A stretch of DNA of 64,000 bases from Streptomyces coacervatus (lineage in GTDB: Bacteria > Actinomycetota > Actinomycetes > Streptomycetales > Streptomycetaceae): assembly GCF_029223485.1 (NCBI RefSeq), contig NZ_JARHTP010000014.1, positions 124,001-188,000 on the forward strand, given 5' to 3'. A model generated the notes under the pieces. The model saw only the letters and a list, made by a program, of their open reading frames with translations, ran no database searches and was not told the DNA's origin. Shown here piece after piece: positions 8,096 to 15,991 of the stretch. How positions within the stretch are numbered: position 1 is the first letter of the stretch; every line of letters starts with the position of its first letter. Position numbers and translations under genes: made by a program.

Positions 8096-9502
8096 TCAGC
8101 GGGCCAGTGGCAGTGCCGCCAGCTCGGCCACGACCAGGGTCAGCGGGCCGAAGAGGGCGAGCAGCGCACCGGCCCGGAGGGCGGCGGCGCTGCGCAGCAT
8201 CGTCGCGGGGGCGCCGAGGCGCAGCAGGGCGGCCGTGGTGTCGGCCCGGGCGTGCTTGGCCTCCACCGCCGCGGTGAGCAGCGTGGCGACCGTGCAGCCG
8301 CTCACGACGAGGGTGCCGAGCGTGGTGAGCGGGCCGAAGGCGGGGGCGCTCGTGTCGTACAGCGCCGTCATGGCGAACGCGCCGGAGGCGACCGCGCAGA
8401 CGACGCCGAGGGGGCGGCCGATGCGGGTGGCCTCCTCCATCAGGACACGGCCGGCGAGCAGGCGCAGGGCGCCCGGGCGGGCCGTCTGCAGGAGGCGGCC
8501 GCACAGATGGGCCAGGCCGGGCCCGGCGACGGCCAGGCCGAGGACGGTGAGGGCCCAGCCGACGAGGACCGCGGGGGCGCCGATGGCGAGACGGCCGGGG
8601 AGGTCGAGGCCGGTGGCCGCCGGGGTGCGGCCGGCGTAGGTCTGCACGGCCAGGCCGGTGGTGAGGACAGCGATGCCCCAGGGGAGGCCGGCGGGGGTGG
8701 TGCCGGGTGCCGGGGGGTGGTGCGGGTCGTGGTCGGCGGCGGTGTTCGACTGGGCGTCGGTCGAGTCGTCGCCGGCCGGTGCCGCGAGTGCGGAGTCGCC
8801 GGCCTGCACCGGCGGGGTGCCGTCCTGCTCCGGGTCGGGAGCCGCGCCGGCGGTACGACTGCCCGCAGGTTCGCTGCGCCCGCGTGCGCCGAAGCGGCCG
8901 TACGCCCCGAAGGTCTCCCGGGCCACCGTCCGGCCGTACGCCCCGAAGCGGCCGTATCCCTGCCGTACCGCCCGTGCCGCGGCCGGCCTCGCGTCCCGGG
9001 GGAGCAGTACCAGCGCCACCGTCAGCGACGCGATCGCCGGGACCAGCGCCAGCAGCGTCAGGGCCGCCGGGACGGGCAGCGGCTGCCTCGCGGCCAGGAA
9101 TTCCGCGGCCGCGCCGTCGAAGGGAATGCCCGTGAAGTCGCCGCGGAGGTGGAGGAAGAGGAGGAGGGCCAGCAGTGAGCCCAGCGTGCAGGACAGGGCC
9201 GTGGCCATGGCCGAGACCGTCATCAGGCCGATCGGGCCCAGGCCGACGGCCGAGAGGCCGGTGCGGGGTTTCGTGGCCGGGTCGGTGCGGGCCACCGCCA
9301 CCGCGAAGTGGACGGTGGCGGCCAGCGGGGTCAGGCACCAGGCGAGGCGGAGGGCCGAGCCGCCGGGGTTCTCCGCATGGCTCATCGCGTAGCCGAGGGT
9401 GGACAGGAGGAGAAAGCCCGTGCCGGCCGCGGCCACCGCCAGCAGGAGGCGGCGCAGCTGTACGGCCGGGCGGGCGCCGCGGGTCAGACGGAGAGCGAGC
9501 AC
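8096..9502 (-). CDS. FtsX-like ABC transporter permease
   Basis: A 468-residue integral membrane protein with several clear hydrophobic segments, the last two enclosing LGTLVVSGCTVATLLTAAVEA and LLALFGPLTLVVAELAALPL. A long hydrophilic Ser/Asp/Pro-rich loop of about 110 residues in the middle is untypical of transport cores. GTG 9502 is chosen because GGAAGG lies 9 bases upstream. This start overlaps the end of the ATPase gene by 19 bases, so the two are coupled as one transporter. There is no binding protein, which suggests export or membrane remodelling rather than import. Cargo unknown. Confidence 0.78.
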   Translation of the reverse strand: MLALRLTRGARPAVQLRRLLLAVAAAGTGFLLLSTLGYAMSHAENPGGSALRLAWCLTPLAATVHFAVAVARTDPATKPRTGLSAVGLGPIGLMTVSAMATALSCTLGSLLALLLFLHLRGDFTGIPFDGAAAEFLAARQPLPVPAALTLLALVPAIASLTVALVLLPRDARPAAARAVRQGYGRFGAYGRTVARETFGAYGRFGARGRSEPAGSRTAGAAPDPEQDGTPPVQAGDSALAAPAGDDSTDAQSNTAADHDPHHPPAPGTTPAGLPWGIAVLTTGLAVQTYAGRTPAATGLDLPGRLAIGAPAVLVGWALTVLGLAVAGPGLAHLCGRLLQTARPGALRLLAGRVLMEEATRIGRPLGVVCAVASGAFAMTALYDTSAPAFGPLTTLGTLVVSGCTVATLLTAAVEAKHARADTTAALLRLGAPATMLRSAAALRAGALLALFGPLTLVVAELAALPLAR

Positions 9503-10224
9503 GCGGCCCGGCCTTCCGTCTCGGCGACCGGGGGCAGATGCACCGTGTTCACGCATCGGCCGTCCAGCAGCGACAGTGTGCGGTCGGCGATGGCCGCGGT
9601 CTCCACGTCGTGGGTGGCCACGACGACCGTGATGCCGTGCGAGCGGGCCGCCGTGGTGAGCGTGCGCAGGACATGGGCGCGGTCGGCGCGGTGCAGGGGA
9701 GCCGTGGGCTCGTCGGCGAAGAGGACGGTGGGGGCCTGGGCGAGGGCCCTGGCGATCGTCACGCGCTGCCGCTCGGCCTGCTTCATCTCGTGCGGGCGCC
9801 GACGGGACCGGTCGCCGACGTCGAGGCGCACGAGCCACTCCAGGGCGGCCGCTCTGGCGCGCTCGCGGCTGGTGCCGCGGAGCATCAGCGGGAGGGCGGC
9901 GTTCTCCAGGGCGTTCAGCTCGGGTACGAGCACGGGGGACGGGTCGATCCAGCCGAAACGGTCGCGGCGCAGGCGCTCCCGGGCGTGCGGGGCCATGGTG
10001 TGGACCGGCACGCTGTTGAACCAGACCTCGCCGCGCTGGCCCGTCACCAGACCGGCCAGGCAGCGCAGCAGCGTCGTCTTGCCGCTGCCCCGAGGTCCGC
10101 TGACGGCGAGGATCTCGCCCTCCCGGACACCGAACGAGACGCCGCTGAGCGCGGGCGAGCCGTCACTGTGCTGGAAGTGCAGTGAGCGTGCCCAGAGCAC
10201 GTCGTTGTCCGGCGGGTCCACCAT
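9484..10224 (-). CDS. ABC transporter ATPase with degenerate signature
   Basis: A 246-residue ATP-binding subunit for the adjacent permease, similar in outline to LolD/MacB-type ATPases. Walker A is GPRGSGKTT and Walker B VLFADEPT, with switch His in VVATHD. Two usually strict motifs are altered: the LSGGQ signature is replaced by MKQAE within HEMKQAERQRVTIARAL, and the D-loop reads APLHRAD rather than A-L-D. The ATG at 10224 has GAGGTG upstream. Because the flanking QR-x-x-IARAL is intact, I think it still hydrolyses ATP, perhaps with unusual dimer chemistry. Clearly operonic with the permease. Confidence 0.83.
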   Translation of the reverse strand: MVDPPDNDVLWARSLHFQHSDGSPALSGVSFGVREGEILAVSGPRGSGKTTLLRCLAGLVTGQRGEVWFNSVPVHTMAPHARERLRRDRFGWIDPSPVLVPELNALENAALPLMLRGTSRERARAAALEWLVRLDVGDRSRRRPHEMKQAERQRVTIARALAQAPTVLFADEPTAPLHRADRAHVLRTLTTAARSHGITVVVATHDVETAAIADRTLSLLDGRCVNTVHLPPVAETEGRAACSLSV

Positions 10225-10345
10225 CCGCGTACACCTCGTTCAGATCCGTTGTTCCCGTGCCGATCCCCCGTGCGGGGGAACGAGGACAGGGCCGATCGGT
10301 TACCAGGCACGCTAAGGAGCCGGGAGCACGACCCCGGACAGCACG

Positions 10346-10392
10346 CGGCCCGGGGTGCACCCTTCTCACTCGTACGGGTGCACCCCGGGCCG
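10346..10392 (-). terminator. 17-bp terminator after the aminotransferase
   Basis: Perfect inverted repeat: 10346-10362 (CGGCCCGGGGTGCACCC) with 10376-10392, and a 13-base loop. It starts 25 bases beyond the stop codon of the minus-strand aminotransferase, so it should end the lrp-aminotransferase message. Confidence 0.88.
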
Positions 10393-10416
10393 TATAAACG
10401 GCTGAACCGCCGGAGG

Positions 10417-11799
10417 CTAGAGCTTGGTCCACGCCTCCGTGAGCGTCGCGCGCAGGATCTGCTCGATCTCGTCGAAGGTCTCCTGGTTGGAGATCAGCGG
10501 CGGGGCGAGCTGGACGACCGGGTCGCCGCGGTCGTCGGCACGGCAGTACAGGCCGTTGTCGTAGAGGGCCTTGGAGAGGAAGCCGTAGAGGACCCGCTCG
10601 GTCTCCTCGTCGTTGAAGGACTCCTTGGTGTGCTTGTCCTTCACAAGCTCGATGCCGTAGAAGAAGCCGTTGCCGCGGACGTCGCCCACGATCGGGAGGT
10701 CGTGCAGCTTCTCCAGGGTCGAGCGGAACGCGCCCTCGTTGTCGAGCACGTGCTGGTTGAGGCCCTCGCGCTCGAACAGGTCGAGGTTTGCGAGGCCGAC
10801 CGCCGCGGAGACCGGGTGGCCGCCGAAGGTGTAGCCGTGCAGGAAGGTGTTGTCGCCCTTGTAGAAGGGCTCGGCCAGGCGGTCCGAGACGATGCAGGCG
10901 CCGATCGGGGAGTAGCCCGAGGTCATGCCCTTGGCGCAGGTGATCATGTCCGGGACGTAGCCGAACTTGTCGCAGGCGAACGTCGTGCCGAGGCGGCCGA
11001 AGGCGCAGATGACCTCGTCCGAGACCAGCAGCACGTCGTACTGGTCGCAGATCTCGCGCACCCGCTGGAAGTAGCCGGGCGGGGGCGGGAAGCAGCCGCC
11101 GGCGTTCTGCACCGGCTCCAGGAAGACCGCGGCGACCGTGTCCGGGCCCTCGAAGAGGATCTGCTGCTCGATCTGGTCGGCGGCCCAGCGGCCGAAGGCC
11201 TCCGGGTCGTCGCCGTGGATCGGGGCGCGGTAGATGTTGGTGTTCGGGACCTTGTGCGCGCCCGGGACGAGCGGCTCGAAGGGGGCCTTGAGGGCCGGCA
11301 GGCCGGTGATGGACAGGGCGCCCTGCGGGGTGCCGTGGTAGGCGACCGCGCGGGAGATGACCTTGTACTTGGTGGGCTTGCCGACCAGCTTGAAGTACTG
11401 CTTGGCGAGCTTCCAGGCGGTCTCGACCGCCTCGCCGCCGCCGGTGGTGAAGAAGACCTTGTTCAGGTCGCCCGGGGCCTCGTCGGCGAGGCGCTCGGCC
11501 AGCTCCACGGCCTTCGGGTGGGCGTAGGACCACACCGGGAAGAACGCGAGCTCCTGCGCCTGCTTGAAGGCGGTCTCGGCGAGTTCGGTGCGGCCGTGAC
11601 CGGCCTGGACCACGAACAGGCCCGCGAGACCGTCGAGGTAGCGCTTGCCCTTGTCGTCGTAGATGTAGGTGCCCTCGCCGCGCACGATCGTCGGGACGGG
11701 GGAGTGCTCGTACGAGGACATGCGGGTGAAGTGCATCCACAGGTGGTCGTACGCGGTCTTGCTGAGGTCCTTCTGGCTCACGGTTATCGGGTTCCCCAC
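10417..11799 (-). CDS. class III omega-amino acid/polyamine aminotransferase
   Basis: A 460-residue PLP enzyme of the class III (SpuC/omega-amino acid:pyruvate) type. The Schiff-base lysine is in DMITCAKGMTSGY, VLLVSDEVICAFGR holds the PLP-binding Asp, and TTGGGEAVETAWK binds phosphate. Near relatives act on putrescine, cadaverine or their monoamino products. Here the Lrp gene upstream overlaps its start by 16 bases, and a divergent aminobutyraldehyde dehydrogenase and a PotD-like lipoprotein follow. I infer polyamine transamination to the aldehyde, with pyruvate as likely acceptor. GTG start; strong terminator downstream. Confidence 0.88.
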   Translation of the reverse strand: MGNPITVSQKDLSKTAYDHLWMHFTRMSSYEHSPVPTIVRGEGTYIYDDKGKRYLDGLAGLFVVQAGHGRTELAETAFKQAQELAFFPVWSYAHPKAVELAERLADEAPGDLNKVFFTTGGGEAVETAWKLAKQYFKLVGKPTKYKVISRAVAYHGTPQGALSITGLPALKAPFEPLVPGAHKVPNTNIYRAPIHGDDPEAFGRWAADQIEQQILFEGPDTVAAVFLEPVQNAGGCFPPPPGYFQRVREICDQYDVLLVSDEVICAFGRLGTTFACDKFGYVPDMITCAKGMTSGYSPIGACIVSDRLAEPFYKGDNTFLHGYTFGGHPVSAAVGLANLDLFEREGLNQHVLDNEGAFRSTLEKLHDLPIVGDVRGNGFFYGIELVKDKHTKESFNDEETERVLYGFLSKALYDNGLYCRADDRGDPVVQLAPPLISNQETFDEIEQILRATLTEAWTKL

Positions 11800-12302
11800 A
11801 TGTAGGTCTGCTTCTTGAGCTTCAGATAAACGAAGCTCTCGGTGGAGCGCACGCCGGGCAGCGCCCGGATGCGTTTGTTGATGACGTCCAGCAGGTGGTC
11901 GTCGTCCTCGCAGACGATCTCGGCGAGGATGTCGAACGAGCCCGCGGTCATCACCACGTACTCGACTTCCGACATGTCAGTCAGCGCTTCGGCGATCTTC
12001 TCCACGTCGCCCTCGACGTTGACACCGACCATCGCCTGCCGGCGGAAGCCCACGGTGAGCGGGTCCGTGACGGCGACGATCTGCATCACGCCCTGGTCGA
12101 GCAGCTTCTGGACGCGCTGGCGCACGGCCGCCTCGGACAGGCCCACGGCCTTGCCGATGGCGGCGTACGGCCGGCGGCCGTCCTCCTGGAGCTGTTCGAT
12201 GATGGCGAGGGAGACGGCATCCAGATGGGGGGTGCCGTTCCTGGACTCGCGGGACGAGTCCCTGTGCTCTGCGCTTCGACTGGCCACGACCTCACTGTGC
12301 AC
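11784..12302 (-). CDS. Lrp/AsnC family transcriptional regulator
   Basis: A 172-residue regulator with an N-terminal winged helix (DAVSLAIIEQLQEDGRRPYAAIGKAVGLSEAAVRQRV, described in pieces) and a C-terminal RAM ligand-binding domain with the GSFDILAEIVCEDDDHLLDVI pattern. Start choice is not firm: TTG 12323, GTG 12302 and GTG 12287 are all in frame, and none has a strong ribosome site. I use 12302. It overlaps the aminotransferase start by 16 bases, so the two are co-translated. It is divergent from the aldehyde dehydrogenase, the usual geometry for an Lrp protein controlling both sides and itself. Effector is probably an amine or amino acid (inference). Confidence 0.88.
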   Translation of the reverse strand: MHSEVVASRSAEHRDSSRESRNGTPHLDAVSLAIIEQLQEDGRRPYAAIGKAVGLSEAAVRQRVQKLLDQGVMQIVAVTDPLTVGFRRQAMVGVNVEGDVEKIAEALTDMSEVEYVVMTAGSFDILAEIVCEDDDHLLDVINKRIRALPGVRSTESFVYLKLKKQTYMWGTR

Positions 12303-12335
12303 GACGTCTCGACAGTTCCGCAAGGGTGGACCGAT

Positions 12336-12377
12336 GAAATTCGTTGTTTACGTGAGTGAGACCTGCGGATTTCGCAG
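12336..12377. promoter_or_regulatory. divergent control region with inverted repeat and GlnR-like boxes
   Basis: Within the 176-bp gap between the divergent lrp and dehydrogenase genes, GAAAT (12336), TTTAC (12347) and GAGAC (12358) recur at an exact 11-bp step, resembling the b-a-b order of GlnR half-sites. A 5-bp inverted repeat CTGCG-N5-CGCAG follows at 12363-12377 and could be an Lrp operator. A second small stem, GGGTGTC with GACACCC (12426-12449), lies in the dehydrogenase leader. All are readings by eye. Confidence 0.35.
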
Positions 12378-12478
12378 TCTTGATGCGACTGGGGGTGTTG
12401 AAAACGTGGGAGCGCGGATTAGGGTGGGTGTCTCAGTGGTTGGACACCCGAAAGATCAGACCTGACAGGAGGCCGGCA

Positions 12479-13927
12479 GTGAGCACCGAGCTGCGTGGGC
12501 TGCGCACACTCCGCAACTACATCGATGGTGAGTTCCGGGACGCCGCAGACGGACGGACCACCGAGGTGGTCAACCCCGCGACGGGCGAGGCGTACGCGAC
12601 CGCGCCGCTGTCGGGCCAGGCGGATGTGGACGCCGCAATGGCGGCCGCCGCCGCGGCCTTCCCCGCCTGGCGCGACACGACCCCCGCCGAGCGGCAGAAA
12701 GCCCTGCTGAAGATCGCGGACGCGTTCGAGGAGCGGGCCGAGGAGCTCATCGCGGCCGAGGTGGAGAACACGGGCAAGCCGATCGGGCTCACGCGGTCCG
12801 AGGAGATCCCGCCCATGGTCGACCAGATCCGCTTCTTCGCGGGTGCGGCCCGGATGCTGGAGGGGCGCTCCGCCGGTGAGTACATGGACGGGATGACGTC
12901 CATCGTCCGCCGTGAGCCGGTCGGTGTCTGTGCGCAGGTCGCGCCGTGGAACTACCCGATGATGATGGCCGTGTGGAAGTTCGCACCGGCGATCGCGGCG
13001 GGCAACACGGTGGTCCTGAAGCCGTCGGACACCACTCCGGCTTCGACCGTCCTGATCGCCGACATCATGGGTTCGATCCTGCCCAAGGGTGTCTTCAACG
13101 TCATCACCGGTGACCGTGACACCGGCCGCCTGATGGTCGAGCACCCGACTCCGGCGATGGCGTCCATCACCGGTTCGGTGCGGGCGGGCATGTCGGTCGC
13201 CGAGTCCGCGTCCAAGGACCTCAAGCGGGTCCACCTGGAGCTGGGCGGCAAGGCGCCGGTCGTCGTCTTCGCCGACACGGACATCGCCAAGGCCGTGGAG
13301 GACATCTCGGTCGCGGGCTTCTTCAACGCCGGGCAGGACTGTACGGCGGCCACGCGTGTGCTGGTGCAGTCGTCGATCCACGACGAGTTCGTGGTGGCGC
13401 TGGCGAAGGCGGCCGCCGAGACGAAGACCGGGCAGCCGGACGACGAGGACGTGCTGTACGGGCCGCTCAACAACCCGAACCAGCTGAAGCAGGTGTCCGG
13501 GTTCATCGAGCGGCTGCCCGCCCACGCCAAGGTCGAGGCCGGCGGTCACCAGGTCGGTGAGAAGGGGTACTTCTACGCGCCGACCGTGGTGTCCGGGCTG
13601 CAGCAGGACGACGAGATCATCCAGAACGAGGTCTTCGGTCCGGTCATCACCGTGCAGTCCTTCTCCGACGAGGAGCAGGCGGTGGAGTGGGCGAACGGGG
13701 TCGAGTACGCGCTGGCTTCGTCCGTGTGGACCAAGGACCACGGGCGTGCGATGCGGATGTCGAAGAAGCTGGACTTCGGGTGTGTGTGGATCAACACGCA
13801 CATTCCGCTGGTCGCGGAGATGCCGCACGGCGGATTCAAGAAGTCGGGGTACGGCAAGGACCTGTCCGCGTACGGGTTCGACGACTACACGCGGATCAAG
13901 CACGTGATGACCTCGCTGGAGGCGTAG
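12479..13927 (+). CDS. gamma-aminobutyraldehyde dehydrogenase
   Basis: A 482-residue NAD(P)-dependent aldehyde dehydrogenase, probably oxidising 4-aminobutanal from putrescine to GABA (PuuC/PatD type). The catalytic Cys is in GQDCTAATR, the general-base Glu in LELGGKAP, and the substrate-orienting Asn in PWNYP. GTG 12479 is chosen because AGGAGG lies 7 bases upstream, although the frame is open further back. Divergent from the lrp-aminotransferase operon and followed by a 14-bp terminator. Strongly similar in sequence to the enzyme at 33416, so one may be specialised for a different polyamine-derived aldehyde. Confidence 0.9.
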   Translation: MSTELRGLRTLRNYIDGEFRDAADGRTTEVVNPATGEAYATAPLSGQADVDAAMAAAAAAFPAWRDTTPAERQKALLKIADAFEERAEELIAAEVENTGKPIGLTRSEEIPPMVDQIRFFAGAARMLEGRSAGEYMDGMTSIVRREPVGVCAQVAPWNYPMMMAVWKFAPAIAAGNTVVLKPSDTTPASTVLIADIMGSILPKGVFNVITGDRDTGRLMVEHPTPAMASITGSVRAGMSVAESASKDLKRVHLELGGKAPVVVFADTDIAKAVEDISVAGFFNAGQDCTAATRVLVQSSIHDEFVVALAKAAAETKTGQPDDEDVLYGPLNNPNQLKQVSGFIERLPAHAKVEAGGHQVGEKGYFYAPTVVSGLQQDDEIIQNEVFGPVITVQSFSDEEQAVEWANGVEYALASSVWTKDHGRAMRMSKKLDFGCVWINTHIPLVAEMPHGGFKKSGYGKDLSAYGFDDYTRIKHVMTSLEA

Positions 13928-13941
13928 GCCCTACGGACGTT

Positions 13942-13977
13942 GCGGCCCCGGACGGAACAACTGCCGTCCGGGGCCGC
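13942..13977 (+). terminator. 14-bp terminator after the dehydrogenase
   Basis: GCGGCCCCGGACGG pairs perfectly with CCGTCCGGGGCCGC around an 8-base loop, 14 bases past the stop. It separates the dehydrogenase from the PotD-like gene downstream, which must therefore have its own promoter. Confidence 0.85.
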
Positions 13978-14095
13978 GCCGTTCCCGGCTCCCCGCCGGG
14001 CCCGGTCGCCCGATCGACAAGGTGTCCGGCCTGCGCGGAGGTACTCGACGCTTGGTCGATTGCAGGCGCACAGGCAGGGGCGGCATGCTGCGTCA

Positions 14096-15286
14096 ATGCC
14101 CCTCACGCCGAAGACACCGTCCCCCTCTCGTCGGTCCCTGCTGCGCGCGCTGGGTGGTGCCGCGATGGTCGGCGGCCTGGCCGGCTGCGGGGTGCCCGCC
14201 GCGTATGTGAACCCCGGTGACCGGGCGGCCGCCGATCTGTCCGCCAGTGACAAGCGGCTGACCTGGGCGAACTGGCCGCTGTACATCGACACCGACGACA
14301 ACGACGCGACGAAGCGGCCCACGCTGGACGCCTTCCAGAAGCGCACGGGGATCTCCGTCAAGTACACCGAGGAGATCAACGACAACGACGAGTTCTTCGG
14401 CAAGATCAGCCCCGCCCTGATGAACCATCAGCGGACCGGCCGCGATCTGATCGTCATGAGCGACTGGATGTGCGCGCGGTTCGTGCGCCTGGGGTGGGTC
14501 CAGGAGATGGACCGGGCGAAGCAGCCCAATGTCGCCAAGTACCTTGATCCGCAGCTGCGTTCGCCCGCCTTCGACCCGGGCCGCAGATACTCGGTGCCGT
14601 GGCAGTCGGGCATCACCGGAATCGCGTACGACCGCCGCAGGCTGGGCCGGGAGATCCGCCACGTCTCGGATCTCTGGGCGAACGACCTCAAGGGGCGGGT
14701 GACCCTGCTGTCCGGCCTGGACGAGGCGTTCGCGCTGCTGATGCAGGGCAATGGCGTCGACATCACCAAGTGGACGGCGGCCGACTTCCACAAGGTCTGC
14801 GACCAGGTCGAGAAGTACGTCGCGGGCGGCCGGATCCGCCGCTTCACCGGCAACGACTACACCAAGGACCTGGTCAGCGGCGACGTCCTGGCCTGCCAGG
14901 CGTACTCCGGCGATGTCATCCAGCTCCAGGCCGACAACCCGCACATCCGCTTCGTCGTCCCCGAGGAGGGCGCGGAGCTGTGGGCCGACTCCCTGATGAT
15001 CCCGGACCGGGCGGTGCACAAGAGGAACGCCGAGCGGCTCGTGGACTACTACTACGAGCCCGAGGTCGCCGCCGAACTCGCCGCCTGGGTGAACTACGTC
15101 TGCCCCGTCCCCGCCGCCCAGGACGTCCTCGCCGCCGCCAAGGACAAGGACACCGCGGCCCTCGCCGAGAACCCGCTGATCTTCCCGGACACGGAGATGC
15201 GGCGGCGGCTCGCGATCGCCCGGGACATCACGTCGACGGAGCGGGTGGAGTTCGCGAAGAGGTGGAACAAGATCGTGGGGTTGTGA
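14096..15286 (+). CDS. orphan PotD-like polyamine-binding lipoprotein
   Basis: A 396-residue extracellular binding protein of the spermidine/putrescine (PotD/PotF) family. The leader has a twin-arginine SRRSLLRALGG and a lipobox (GGLAGC), so it is likely Tat-exported and lipidated. Family landmarks include VKYTEEINDNDEFFGK, RIRRFTGNDYTKDL and the YYYEPEVAAELAAWVNYV segment. No permease or ATPase genes adjoin it. It is a clear paralogue of the protein at 35010, and I infer that it feeds that transporter or acts as a sensor. ATG 14096 has only a weak AGGGG upstream. Confidence 0.87.
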   Translation: MPLTPKTPSPSRRSLLRALGGAAMVGGLAGCGVPAAYVNPGDRAAADLSASDKRLTWANWPLYIDTDDNDATKRPTLDAFQKRTGISVKYTEEINDNDEFFGKISPALMNHQRTGRDLIVMSDWMCARFVRLGWVQEMDRAKQPNVAKYLDPQLRSPAFDPGRRYSVPWQSGITGIAYDRRRLGREIRHVSDLWANDLKGRVTLLSGLDEAFALLMQGNGVDITKWTAADFHKVCDQVEKYVAGGRIRRFTGNDYTKDLVSGDVLACQAYSGDVIQLQADNPHIRFVVPEEGAELWADSLMIPDRAVHKRNAERLVDYYYEPEVAAELAAWVNYVCPVPAAQDVLAAAKDKDTAALAENPLIFPDTEMRRRLAIARDITSTERVEFAKRWNKIVGL

Positions 15287-15322
15287 CCCGTCGGCGGCCG
15301 CCGGACAGGCCCTGCGACTTGG

Positions 15323-15991
15323 CTACGACTTGGCCCTGACCAGCCCGGCGTCGTACGCCATGATCACGGCCTGGATGCGGTCGCGGGCGCCGAGCTTGGC
15401 GAGGACCCGGCCGACGTGTTTCTTCACCGTGGACTCGGTGAGGACGAGCCGTTCGGCGATCTCCGTGTTGGTCCAGCCCTGGCCGATGGCGACCAGGACC
15501 TCGCGTTCGCGGTCGCTGAGGGTTCGCAGCCGGGGGTCCTCCGGGGCGGGGGTGCCGGCCGGGGCGAGGACCTGGTGGGCGTAGGCGTCCAGCAGACGGC
15601 GGGTCAGGCGGGGGGCCACGACGGCGTCGCCGGTCGCCACCGCGCGGATGCCCGCGACGAGTTCCTCGGGGCGGGCATCCTTGAGCAGGAAGCCGCTGGC
15701 GCCGGCGCGCAGGCCGTCGTAGGCGTACTCGTCGAGGTCGAAGGTGGTCACGATGAGGACGCGGGTGCGGCCGCCGGTGGCGATGATGCGGCGGGTGGCC
15801 TCGATGCCGTCCATGCCGGGCATGCGGATGTCCATGAGGACGACGTCGGGGCGGAGTTCGGCGGCCATGCGGACGGCCTCGGCGCCGTGCTCGGCCTCGC
15901 CGACCGCGTCCAGGCCCGGGGTGCCCTCGATGAGCATGCGGACGCCCATGCGCTGCAGGGGCTGGTCGTCGGCGATGAGGACGGTGGTCAT
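15323..15991 (-). CDS. NarL/FixJ-type response regulator
   Basis: A 222-residue DNA-binding response regulator. The receiver domain occupies about residues 1-120, with phospho-acceptor Asp in VVLMDIRMPGMDG, acidic pair IADDQ and the switch Lys in FLLKDA. The LuxR-type helix-turn-helix is at about 155-215 (LSDREREVLVAIGQGWTNTE, then STVKKHVGRVLAKLG). Its ATG overlaps the stop of the kinase gene in ATGA, so the two are coupled. It probably controls the ABC transporter genes of the same operon, possibly through the palindromes at 19274-19326. Confidence 0.93.
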   Translation of the reverse strand: MTTVLIADDQPLQRMGVRMLIEGTPGLDAVGEAEHGAEAVRMAAELRPDVVLMDIRMPGMDGIEATRRIIATGGRTRVLIVTTFDLDEYAYDGLRAGASGFLLKDARPEELVAGIRAVATGDAVVAPRLTRRLLDAYAHQVLAPAGTPAPEDPRLRTLSDREREVLVAIGQGWTNTEIAERLVLTESTVKKHVGRVLAKLGARDRIQAVIMAYDAGLVRAKS

